Origin: Datnioides undecimradiatus
Lineage: Eukaryota; Chordata; Actinopteri; Lobotiformes; Datnioididae
Assembly (NCBI GenBank): GCA_008933995.1
Contig: WARS01000029.1
Span: forward strand, 20,057,511-20,121,510
Direction of reading: 5' to 3'
Length of the DNA stretch: 64,000 bases
Positions 38,603 through 50,400 of this stretch are shown here, piece after piece. Within the stretch, counting starts at the first letter, position 1; the number at the start of each line of letters is the position of its first letter. Made by a program: the position numbers and the translations under genes. The notes under the pieces were generated by a model. The model was given only the letters and a program-made list of their open reading frames with translations, was not told where the DNA came from and made no database searches.

Positions 38603-41029
38603 CCACACACGCACAGTCCTCTTCCTCACACACTCTCTGGCTGGGCCATCTGAAAAGGGGCCAGCTAAGCAGATGTTCTGCCACTGGCTGCACAAAGGGC
38701 ACAAGTGACTGGTCTAAAAAAAGGGAGGGAGAGAGAAGGGAGACAAACTTCCTCGTTTTCTCCCGCAGCGTTGAGTCAGCATGTAGAGCAGCTCCTGACA
38801 AGTGCTTATTTTGTGTTCGCTCATAACGTGCGTGCTTCGTTGTGTCACTCATGCAGAGTTCTTCTCAGCTGACGCATGATGTGTATCTAGGAGGTCCACA
38901 GAGGAAAGTCTAATCAAAGGCAGATAAAAGGTAGATATAGTGACAGTTAACAGCAGTGAACAAGTATTTACACTAGGAGAAGCAAAACCACAAAGTAAAA
39001 CTACTGCTTTATAAGCTGTGCAGGCCTGTTGGTTCTGTCTGAAGACTTAAACCGTCACAAACAGCTCCCAAATACAGAATTTCATGTTGGCGAAATATTT
39101 TTTAAACAGCAGGATGCTGTAGTCAAATAGGGGAGAACTGTGCTTTTCCTATGGGTTACTTATGGGTTAATACACATTTGGAGTGTTGATGCATGTTTAA
39201 AGCGGCGGGTTGGTGTATGTGGCGCTAGCGTCAAATAAACTGTCTTTGTGTACGGCAAACTAAGAGGAACGAGACGCACGAAGAAAGAGTTCTCAATAGG
39301 ATTCATTGACGTTTTCCGGGTTTCGCAGCAAATCTTCATGCACTCAACATACGTTTTGCATTTGAATGTGTTTATTTGCCGTGTGCCAAGTAACTGCAGC
39401 TGAAGGCATTCATCAACTACTCAATCAGCAACTGAGAAAGGAGGAAAACGGCAAGAAACACGCCGGTTGTATCTTCACAAAGGCAGATGTTTACTTTCTA
39501 ACCAGTCTTCTATGATATTAAATTGAGGAAGGTTAGGTCTCTAGGTCTCTTTGACACTTTAGTAAACAGATGATCAGTGAAAAAGATCACAAATGCGTGG
39601 ATAACTTCTGTACCACCACTTCTTAAAACCCTGCCTTCTTTGGCCATCCATGCAACATCAGTTCAGTCTTAGCAAGCGTCACAAAACAAAATCAAATCTG
39701 CAGGAATGCATGGCATTTCTAGCATGGAAACTGCACAAATATACATTATTTGTTACAACATTTCTGCCTGGCCCAAAGGTTTGCGTCCTTCCTGATGCAT
39801 CCACCCTGTTTTCTCTCACAACACCCTCTCTCCTCTCCCTGTTTTCTCTCTTTCACACACACACACACAGAGACGCACTATGCAGCCTGCAGGTTTTGAC
39901 CTGTAAATAACTGCCCAGACAGGGTCTAGTCAGTCAGATGGGGAGGCAGGCCGAGGCGTCAGGGCCCACGCGGCTCCTGCAGAGCAATAACAGATGCTTA
40001 TCATGTTTTACTGAGCGTTGTGGTGGCGATGGAGGGGAAGAAGGAGGGTGAATGTGGGACGCTGGGGCCCGGTAGATGAATGTGTCTGACAATAAATGCC
40101 TTCAGTCATGGCTATACATTAGAAAAGGGAGGTAGAGCTATGCAAGGAGAGTTAGTCAGATTCAGAGGGAAAGAGTGTGTGTAGGTATTTCGGTGCAAGA
40201 GTGCGTGTGTGTGCCTTAGAGAGAGTGGGAGAGCGCATGTGCACTCTTACACCCACTGCAGCTTTTCAGCAGCTCATCCTCTTGCACATTCCAAGCAGAG
40301 GCAACAGCAAACAAATGGCTTAAGGTTCAAGTGAAGTATGTTTCATTCCTGTCCCCGCTGCCTCCGCCGCTCTTAAAGTCTCGGCTTGTGCTGCGAGCAG
40401 GGACAGGGGTTAGACGCAAGGTCAGAGAGGAGAGGATTACTCAAGATACACTTCAGATAAAAGTGTCAGTCCAATAATCGGCAGTGATCCATCACGCGCT
40501 CGGGCCACGCTTTTAGCCTGGCGTTGTCGTTGGAGGGTGAAATACAGCCTTCGTGTGCATGTAATAATGAAGTTGAAACTATGAAAAGACAAATACCTCA
40601 TGGCGTACACAAGCATGCTCATTTGTAAAGGCTAAGAGATGATTCACTGGTGCCAGGTTATCACCTTCCTCTTCACTGTTTCTTGCTGAGACTGATGTTT
40701 CTCTCTCTCGCTCTCTCTCTGCAGAGGGTCAAGCGCATTTTTCCCCCTGAGATGATGAGAGTTGTTTTCCCCGCTGTTTGCTGAAATGCCTTCACAGCTC
40801 CCAGCGAAGGCGGTAATTTGAAGCCCTGGCTCGCTGCTCTCCAACTGAATTTAATTCACATTTCGGGGACAAATATGCGTCGAATTTCAATAGAGACACA
40901 GGCTCACAGGCTCACCCTGGGTGTGAGACTTATAATGTGACATTTATACACCTGTGCAGCTACAAAGAGAAACATGCTGAGGATTCAGAGACACCCTCGT
41001 CCCTTACATGTCATCCTTTACTGCACTTT

Positions 41030-41900
41030 ATAAAACATTAGAGGAAACACAAGCAATTACACACTAAATTCAGTGTGCTGCTATTTCATACTTCTGTCCC
41101 ACTACATTTATTAAAGTTATCTTAGAGTTCATCAGATTATACAATCAGCTTCTAAACTGTGGTGCAGTCATTCATTTATTATTAAATGGTTTAAAAATCA
41201 CAAGTGTTTTTAAACACAAGAGCTATTAACTATTAAATATTTGACTTATTGACATATGCAACTAACTGCTGCCAAGCTATTATATATTTTTATTGATTTT
41301 GCAACTAAAGAGCTGATGACTTTTTAGATTTTTGTGCTCATTAACTTTAATTAAATAATTAAATTAACTTCTTAATTAAAAGAAACAACAGCCTATATGA
41401 TTTTTTTTTATCATCCAGGCAGCTCTTCTTGTTCGTAGCTTCTGACTGATATGTAGAGATGAAACAGTCATTAATCAATTAGTTCATCATCAGAAAACCA
41501 ATATGCAGCTCTTTTTTATATTATGAGCCATTTTCAAGCAAAAAATACCAATAATTACTGTTTTTATTGTGTCATTAATAATTAATATTTTAGTCTTTTG
41601 GACAAAATAAGAAGCTTGATTAGAATGCTGCGGTGTTTCATTACTTTTTTGTACATTTTATAGACCAAATCGTTGATATATTAATCGTGAAATCAACTGA
41701 AATATTCATCAATAACAAATATAAATATATCAGGCACTAATTAAGCTTTCAAAAACTTATTTAAGAAACAATTTGAGGGCTTAATCTTTATATACTCCAG
41801 CAATAGGTACAACAGGTGGTTTAAATGTAACATTTCAATATATCAACTGCAGTTAATTTAATTATGAGTCATTAGATGTAAAATCATGTTGGTTTAGCAA
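41030..41900. repeat. AT-rich block containing a decayed interspersed repeat
   Basis: The composition is strongly A+T, with repeated ATTAATTAA-type words. About 41459-41715 matches, in inverted orientation, a percomorph repeat: TTAGTCTTTTGGACAAAATA and ATAGACCAAATCGTTGATA with TTAATCGTGAAA. A plus-orientation relative lies at 49292-49556. No coding capacity. Confidence 0.45.
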
Positions 41901-42114
41901 GATTTACAGTGCAAGCTCACTCCAGTTGCAGTTTGATGCTCTTGCAGAAGTTTTCCTGCAGCCTTCTCACAGTAATTTACGCGCAAGGTCTCTGAACTTT
42001 GCGCCAGGAAAATATTCCAACTATCTGAGCTGCAAACGCGAGGAGAAGGTGAGGTGAGGCGCTAGAGAGAAAGGAAGGGACGGGAGAGAGAACGGAGGAG
42101 GGAGGAGGCCAAAC

Positions 42115-42138
42115 TGTGTGTGTGTGTGTGTGTGTGTG
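42115..42138. repeat. (GT)n microsatellite in the syde2 promoter
   Basis: Twelve TG units lie about 230 bases before the syde2 ATG, between a purine tract and a GGGAGGGAGGG run. Confidence 0.9.
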
Positions 42139-42239
42139 AAGCAGAATGGGAGGGAGGGAATGAGAGGTGGTGCAGCTCAGCACAGAGAGCCAGGAGTGAG
42201 TGAGGGAGTGAGGCGACAGAGCGGAGGTGACAGCGGAGA

Positions 42240-42329
42240 ATGGAGAGGAGCCCGTCCGCCCGGCGAGCTTTGACCGCGGCGAGCGAGGAGAACCCACTCG
42301 GTCCTTTCCTTCTGGAGCCAGCGTGCTGA
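42240..42329 (+). promoter_or_regulatory. upstream ORF (29 codons) in the syde2 leader
   Basis: ATG at 42240 has A at -3 and G at +4 (strong initiation context), then 29 sense codons and TGA at 42327-42329, 40 bases before the syde2 ATG. A shorter upstream ORF, ATG at 42146, has only five codons. If transcription starts upstream, ribosomes would have to reinitiate or leak past this ORF to make SYDE2. The encoded peptide resembles nothing I know. Confidence 0.4.
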
Positions 42330-42369
42330 AAGAAACCGGGAGGAATTAACAAGGGGGCAAAGGAAAGGA

Positions 42370-44446
42370 ATGGCTGATCCTCTGCGGAGGACTTTACTAG
42401 CGAAACTCCGGGGGAAGAAATCCAAGAAAGGAGCGACGGTCGGCGGTGGATACGGCTCTGCTGCTGCTGCTGCTGCTGCTGCGGTGGCGAATGGGGGCCG
42501 AGAAGGTAAAGAAAAAGTTTTGCAAACGCAGCGAGACTCCGGCGAGGCTCGCCCGGTAGTGTTGCTCACGGGGCTGGAGTGCACGACAGAGAGAATGAGT
42601 ACGTACGAGAATTGTGTTGACGGGGCGATGGTGCAAACCGGGGGGGTTGTAATAGTCCGGGAGAGTCGCGCAGCGGAGTTGGCCGGCGCACGTCCCCAGG
42701 AGCGAAGCAGCGGGGGCAGGGTTCGGGTTAATGAGGAGCTCCTGGGGGTCTCACTTCAAAGAGCCGAGCAGTTTGGGGGACATGCGGTAAGGGAGGGAGA
42801 TAGGAGCCACCGGGGGCCCAGATGCGGTGGCAAAATCACGTTATCTGCGGGGTTGACGCACGGAGGACCGCATGTTCAAGGAAAACACTTCGTCTCGGTC
42901 CCGCGGCAGTGCAGCGTCGGGGATTCAATCGGGTTTGGGGACAATGCAGATCATGTTTTGTACCGAGCACATACCGGGGTCGGTAAACCACCAGAGGGCC
43001 GGGTTACTACCGCTGATGGTGATGGGACAGAGCCCAGAGACGGAGGACACTCCCGGCACATGGCAGGGACCGTAGTGGCTGCTAATGAACACAACGCCAA
43101 CGGGACTTTTGACAGCAACCAAACTTTCGAGGCGGTTGTGCATCCAACCCGCGCGTCCAGAAGCACAGAGGAGAACATTTTAATCAGGAATGTTGAGAGT
43201 TATGAGCCCGAGTGTCCAGGGGACATCAGGGGGACTGCAGGCGCTCTGCAGAGCCCGACCTTCTTCCCCACAGAGTTAGAAATATGCGACATTAACATGG
43301 CACCGCTGTGCGCCACGGAGGGCTCGCTCGGATACACTCTAGAGAGCGAAGATGAGGATTATTATGACAATGAAATTCTGCCCTTTTATGAAACCATCAG
43401 AGCAAGAAGTGATAGCGATAGAGCAGAGGTTGCAGAGCTGCCTCAGCCCGGTCAGGATAGAGGGCAGCTTGATGACAGTAACAGTGCCCAGGAAACAGAC
43501 AGGCTTAGGAACCAGCTGAAAGAAGCTTACTACCTTCTTATCAATGCTATGAATGATATCAACCTGGATGTGCAACAGATTAGTGGTGGTTTGACTGAGC
43601 GGCAGGCCACCTCCTCCTGTAGCAGCCACTCCAGGGACAGCCTGTGCTCCAGGTTGTCTGCCAAAAACATGGACAGTGACTCCTGGTCCTCTGGAGGCGA
43701 CCACAGCCCTCAGCAGGTGTCTGACACTGACTCGCTGCTGCTCTGCCTCAGTGGGAACCCGGAGTCGGGCCTTAAAGGCGAAAGGTTGAATAGTAAGAGT
43801 ATGATGAACCTTTCCTTGACCAAAATAAGACCCATGTTACTGCGCTCTGCTAGTGATGGAGCCATCAGGTATCCAGGTGGACCCTCAATTCCTGTTCAGG
43901 CCCCTGGAGCACTGAGACCAGGAGCGAGTGGGGAGAAAGGTGCCACAGAGGGCAAAGGCGGTAAAGTCGCAGGAGCGGGTGAGCTGTCAGAGCCTCAGGT
44001 GCTTTACGATGCCGTCGGCAGTGACGAGCGGCTCCAAGATGCAGGCGGTGATGAAGACTGCGGCAGGCAGCTCAATGAGAGCAGCGGCTCAGTCAACAGC
44101 CTCACGGGCTCGTCCGACAGCAACGCCGAGGCCTCAGCTCATCAGGGTCAGGACAACAAGCAGGAGCTGAGTGAAGTCCGGGCGCAGGGGTGCAACTCTG
44201 TCAACAAGGGGCACGGTGTCACTGTCAACAAGATGCAAGAGTGGATGCACAAGGGCCGTTTGCTGTCTTCTGAGATGAAGCAGCGCATCGAGGGCTCGTC
44301 TCTGCCCCGCGGCGGAGGCCAAAGCCGGGACCGCTCCGGTCACCTCAGTGGGTGCAAACCGGTGGTCCCGACATCCAGCCGAGGGGTTAAATCTGTCAAG
44401 GCCAAGTCACCTGCAATCAAGTCACAGCGACAACAGCAGCAGCCAG
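42370..44446 (+). CDS. syde2: syde2 coding exon 1 (very large)
   Basis: 2077 nt encoding residues 1-692 plus one base. The ATG has G at -3 and +4. Features in order: a basic start (RGKKSKKG, residues 15-22), eight alanines (31-38, encoded by GCT x7 plus GCG), a poorly conserved Gly/Arg/His-rich stretch (40-310), then SYDE-typical acidic, helical and serine-rich blocks, ending in a QRQQQQP run. Donor CCAG|GTAGGA at 44446/44447. The open frame continues past the donor to a stop at 44553. Confidence 0.9.
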
Positions 44447-47400
44447 GTAGGAAGGCTACACGGAGTGGCCTCAGCTCCCGTGGATCCTCTAAATCAGAGA
44501 CCTCTCACCCTCCTTCCTCCCGTCTGATTATTGTCATCCTCCTCCACTCATAGTACAACTCCGTCTGGTGGCGGTCCACCCTTCACTCCTCCTCTTCTGG
44601 ATGCAAAGCAAAGGGACGAGACACCTCAGACCTTTTTGCTTTCCTTTTAAGACTCTCCCTAACCGGTGGCGGGTTCTGTCCTTCACACTAATTTAGGTGC
44701 ATTTTAACACTGAATTAATGGCACATCAGGTCGTAGGTCGGATCACTCACAGTGTAGCTCAGTAACAACTAACTCACTCTCCTGTGCTAGCTGCGGTGGT
44801 GTTTCTTCCATGGTGGTGTTGGGGTTTATGTGTCTGTGCGTGTGTGTGAGAATGCCTTTTGAGTAATCGTGCAAAATGATGTTCTGATTTGTGCTTCGAC
44901 GCTCTGTGATGCAAAAACAGGAAAACATCTGTGTCATGAAACCACTGACAGCTACAGTAGACACACGTTCTAATGTTTAAAATGCAAAATGAAATCGGTT
45001 TTAACTTCGCGCACCTGGCAAAGGAAACACTGCTTCTTCACCGGTTTATTTAGTAGGTGTTCTGCAGCTTTCAGTCATATCGCCCAGATGAAGTGTGTCC
45101 GCTGTTCCGTCTTTCTTTGCTGTGACGTTAACCTACATATGCATAGAAATATAGCCACCGCCTCGCTGCGGTTAGCGCACGGTTGTGCGAAATGAATTGC
45201 ACTTTTTGTCCAGGCTGACCTGAATTGACTGCAAACAAGGCAGTAAGCCAGTTCAATTATAGGATCCCAGAAACTGTGTGGAACACATGCATTGACATCT
45301 GTTGCACAGCGCGAGGAGCTGGACCCGCTTTGTGTGGATCAGAAAGCGTTATCGCCACCTCCTGTATTCATTTGTTTTGTACGTGTTTAGCGTGCATGCC
45401 TGTGAGCGTGTGTGTTGCTCTGACAGTGTTTTGCAGAGTAAATAGATGACCTGCCATGTGCGCAGGCTGTTGTTGACTGTCAGTGTGCTGTGCTGCTGGA
45501 AATAGAGTGTGATCTGATCTCTGAGGCTGCAGAGCGGAAGGCCTCTGTGTTTGACTTCCAGCCTCTGTTGGCTCAACACAGCTTCGGCTTTTACATCCCA
45601 AGCTCTTGCATCTTTTAGGCCGGATAAAGACAGAACTCTTCTCACTATTAGCTTTCCGAGTTTTGTCTCCATCCCCTCGATTTTCATTTTCCCCCCATTT
45701 TGCGCAGCTTTCCCTTCTCTGTCCCCACTGAGGTTTTCCACAGCTGTGGCCAGAGGAATCCAAAGCAGGAGAGGAGCCACTGCAGTTACTCTCTGCGGTG
45801 GGTTGTGTGTGTGTGTGTGTGTGTGTGTGTTTCTGGTGTGTGTGTGTGTGTTTGTTTGAGAGTACAGGGAGGGGGGGTTGGGCTGTCATGTTGCCTTCCT
45901 CCCCAGTCGTTTGCTCTGGACAGCTCCATGGTAACTTGCATTTTAAAGAGACTTTGGATTGAATATTTAGGATGCCATTCCTGTTGTTTAACTTTGTTTG
46001 CGTTGTGTCACTTAATTCCTCGCCGTGAATGAACAAAATGAAGGGCGATTAAGTATTTATTAAGGTCAGCGCTGGGCTTATCTTGCCCCTGTGGGCCTCT
46101 CAGCGCCTCACAAAGAGCCATTTAAAGAAAAAGAAATGCCAACGCTCTCCAAAGGCTCCAGTGAATTGCTTGTCTTGGCTCGAAACTCTTCATTGAGTTT
46201 ATGGCTCTGCTCTTGATTTATGCAAATATTTATATGTTCCTGACTTTTCTAAAAATAGGTCTCTTCCTCCCCCTGAGAGTTACTTGAAAATTAGACCTCA
46301 CTATGAAGTCACAGGGCAAAACACTGACTTAATTAAGCTGCAGCTAATTTATTTCTGCTCTGACTTGTCCTTTAATTACTGATAAAAAAAAAAATCCCAT
46401 TGGGTCTTATCACCTACTGCGTGTCGGCCCTTATGTGTATATTTGTGGGTGAGGGATATTGTGCACACGAGCGTGCACGTGCACATCTCCGGTGTGTATG
46501 TGTGCATGTTTGTATTTGCAGTTGGAGGGTTTATAGTTTTGTTGTGGCAGCGGACCGGCTTGCCGGCAGGCAGGCAGTATCCAGGCATCGTGATTTTGGC
46601 CAGACCTGAACTCAGGAGTGGTGTGTCAGTCAAAGCTGATGTTGAGTCTGAGCCATAGACACCACAAACAGAAGAGTATGAGATCCACTCCTGGGAGGCA
46701 GATAGTCTTTTCTTTTATTTCTTCTTCTTCTTCTTCTTTTTTTTAAAGTCCTGTGGTTCACGCTAAGAGGAAAATCATACCCTGTTTGCATGTCTAGAAA
46801 TACTGACCGCTTTGGAGCAGAGAAGCACTGGGTTAAAAAAAAAAAAGAAAAAGTGAAATGGCTTTTTGTATCTTCTCGAGAACAGCTTTTGAAAGAACAG
46901 AAAGAAAATAAGCTCAGTTTGGAAAATGTTGCGGAGTCAGACGAGATGATGCTTATCACTCATGCCTCCGTCTGCCGTGTAGCTGCTCCCAGTGACCGGT
47001 TACCTTAACATGGTAATAAACACTGGAAATAGGAGGAGAGGGAGGCTAATTTGGCTCTGTCCACATTCAAATACATGTGTAGGGTCAATAAATTGCAACA
47101 TGCCGTGGTTTCGCAGAAAAGTTTTGTGCCCGACTATTTCCTGGCACAAGGCAGGGACTTCCTGGAGTCTCCGCTTCACACTGTGTCATTTACACACCAT
47201 TTTAAAGTCAATTAAACAAACAAACAAACAAACAAAACACATTTCAGTCAGTCTGTTTTAGACGTATCTCTGGATGGGGCCATGCTAGCTGTTTTCAGCG
47301 TTTGTGCTACGCTAAGCTAACATATAATTCTGCCCAATTGTGTGTATTAATAAATCCAGGGCGTGATATTTTGTAAAACTATGATGAAGTGTGTGTTAAG

Positions 47401-50400
47401 TGTGTCTTTTTGTCATTCTTTTAAGGCTAACTGTATGTTATAGTAGTGATAATGGTATTTTAATCCCATGCACAGCGATAGACGTTAGACGTTATCGTAG
47501 CATGACGATCTCGTACCGTTAGAGGTTTTCAAATCAAAATCATTCACCCGCGTATTTCCCGAAACGTTAAAAACTCTTAATAAAAACAATCACACCTCTG
47601 AAACGAAACAAAGGCACACTGTGGACCTGACCCAACACCGTGCAGCGTTGCTCAACATTCTGATAACATTAATTCCTGCTTGCTCAGTAGATTCAAAGTA
47701 GCTCCAGTGTGAGATGAGGGTGCAGGTGTAATATAATCCGCCTCGACTGCTGTCAAGTCATGTCAGAACGATGTGGCGTCTGGTTTCTGCATTGTGCCAA
47801 AAACTTGTTACTGAGTTTCAGAGTTTTTTTTTTTTTCTTTTTCACATAAACACACATGGTGGCTCATGGTGGAGGTACAATCATTTGTCTTGTCAGGAGC
47901 GTCTGTACTCGGACAGATTTATGGAGGATGGTAGCTCTAAAGACAGATCAGGTGATGGAGGAGAAACTTGAGGCATGAGGGTTCATACCAGGATGGTTTA
48001 TGAGACTTTTGAGTCACATGACGGTGTCTGCAAAGGCAAACTTACCTAATTGTATTTACTATGTGGCGGCAGTTTATCTGAAGCTACTGCACGAAGCTTT
48101 GTTGAAGGGCTTTTCAAGGGCTTGTCTTACTTTTACTGGTATTTTGGACCAAATTGGGTCACACCATGAGTTCATGTGCCTTATTTAGACTGTTTAGGTC
48201 CGTCCCTCGAAGCATTTTCATCAAGGACACAATGAGACAGGACAGGAGATGCACTGAAAGAGCCGCAACGTTTGGGTTTCGAGCCAACCTATCGAAGTGG
48301 CATTAAGCATTAGCGGGGCTGCGCTGCCAGGACGCCTCAACTGGATGCAAGTGTTGACATGTGATGCAACCCTGGACGATCTCAGCGCGGCGCTGGTGTA
48401 AAAAGAAAAAAAAAAAAATCGACACTGAGGATCCTCATTAACATATGAATGAGTATCAACGGGAATGTATGGCACACAGCAAAAGATTCGCTCTGAAGGG
48501 CAGCGAGGGGAGCGTCCGAAAACTCTGCGCGCACAACAAAGTGTTGTCTGTATGGAGGAGAAGAAACTAGCTGGTGTGTGGGTTTTGTTATCAAAAGAGG
48601 AGCCCCTACGAGGCGCGGGGAATTCAGGAAATCAAAGAGAAGCCTATGGGAAAGTGGATCGAGTGGGGTTTTTTTTTTTTTGTCTTAGCAGAGAAAACGA
48701 TTGGGTCATTCAGGAGATTCTGACGTGAGTGTAATCGGGTTTACTGTCAGGCTCACGTGGCGCAGGTTCACACCAGCACATCCAGGAAATAGGCTTTTTT
48801 TCCCTTTATGTTTGCATTCCTCTCAGCACCTCAGACAAACCCATATCGCTCCTCCCCATCCACCCTCTCTCTCTCCCTCTCTTTCTTTTTTTCTCTTTTC
48901 TCACACAGACGTGCACCCTTGTATTATGTGCTGTGGCCATCTGTTACCTTCAGGTCAGGGGTGTGAGTCCTCTCCGCCCCGAGCACATCATCTTCGTGCC
49001 ATGACGGCGCAGCGAGTCAGCCTGTGGTAGCTCCTTTATGGACAGTCGTATCAGCAGGGCTCCTTGTTTTGCTTTTGATTATGTTTATGGGACGTTAGTG
49101 CGTACCGGTGATAGTTATCAGTTTCTAAATGACATAGGAGCTGTTTTTTTATTACTTTTGCTTGCTATGGTTAGCTGCAATAGATGAAAAATGAAGATAA
49201 CAAAAGATCCAAAGGTCACCCAAAACCTTCTTCCTTAATTATGATCATTTTCGCTTTTGAACAGTCCCTGCCCGCTCCACACTGACTGCAGAGCTGCAGC
49301 TAATGTAGACCATCATTTTCTTGCAGACTGATGAGTTGTTTGGTTATTTAAAAAGTCAGAATATTGTGAAAAACGCAGATCATAAATCCCTAAAGCCCAA
49401 GATGAGGTCTTCATTTTGGCTGGTTGCTTCCGAAACCCCCAAATCTTAAGTTTACTATGACACAAGATGAAGAAATCGAGCGAATCCTTGACACTTGCAA
49501 GGTTGCAGATTCATTTTATTAATCACTAATAGATTAGCCAGCTAATCATTTTGGGATTTTAGATTTTCTGTTCCTCTTTGGCTCCGGGCATTTGTTTTCT
49601 TTGTGTCTTTGCGTCTCAGCATCTCACAAAATGCCTTTTTAATTTAGTGTTTCATTGATTTTGATTGCACCTCACTAATTATCTACAGTAGGACTCTGGT
49701 TTTCATCGGGCTAGACGTTTCTGCAGCACAAACACAAAATCAGCGCTAGTTAAGTAGGGGGGGAAATACTGGTGTGCTCATGTGAGACACTGAGAGGAGT
49801 CGGATTTGATATTTGCCTCCAGTAAAAGCGCCTAAAATCTCACATATTAGGTCGAACCCGTGTCCCGCCGTTGCTTTCTGTTCCTCCTCGCGAAGGATAT
49901 GTGACAGTGGAAAGCTGTAAATGTGGAGCTGTGGTCTGGAATGCCGCTCGTGTCAGAACACGCTTCCTCTTCCAGTTATGAAAGACCCCTTAAAAGAAGA
50001 TGGCATGCTGACAACAACTCGGTGCACAGCCATCTCACCTCTCTCTTCAGTCTCACTTCACTGGAAGCGAGCGTTGGCGGCAGACTCTGCAGTTTTTGGA
50101 GTCTGTGTCGATCTCGAAACTCTTTCCCCCCTCTCTCCTCACCAACATCTGGTTTACACTTTTGCAATTCAGATCATTTTTCTCCATCCACAAGTGGGCG
50201 ATTGCTTATTTTTGATAAAAGTGCAAAACAAACTTAGTTTCTACCTCTTAAATCATTTCTAGTTTCATCTGTAGTTCTGGCGTCTGTGGAAAGTTTACGT
50301 TTTCTCTCATTTGATGTTAAAGAAAAGAAAGTTCCTCCAAACTAAATGTCAGTTTTAGGCGAAAGAGTTTTAGGACGTTTTGGACTGAAAAGTAGTCTTA

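Larger units (their letters stand above)
34145..41985. other. intergenic region between c1orf52 and syde2
   Basis: No protein-coding gene is supported. The 153-codon minus-strand frame at 34069-34530 partly overlaps the c1orf52 3' UTR, has no clear promoter or splice sites, and matches no family I know. The region contains a repeat copy (35318-35535), a long GT microsatellite (36766-36830), an AG/CA simple-repeat cluster (38483-38602), a palindromic GATA site (37921-37936) and an AT-rich block (41030-41900). Confidence 0.55.
41990..42369 (+). promoter_or_regulatory. syde2: syde2 promoter region and 5' leader
   Basis: The AT-rich block stops and a CpG-rich, purine-rich sequence begins. It includes a long plus-strand purine tract (about 42064-42108), a GT microsatellite (42115-42138), then a GC-rich leader up to the ATG. 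No TATA box is evident and the start site cannot be fixed. CpG richness continues through exon 1, as expected for a CpG-island promoter of a broadly or neuronally expressed gene. Confidence 0.5.

Noticed and set aside
42177-42584. 135-codon minus-strand frame antisense to syde2 exon 1
   Set aside because: A shadow of a GC-rich coding exon. The opposite frame has clear SYDE2 content.
45368-46036. 222-codon minus-strand frame in syde2 intron 1
   Set aside because: Much of it is translation of CA/GT repeats (HTHTH runs). It has no splice sites, promoter or family resemblance.
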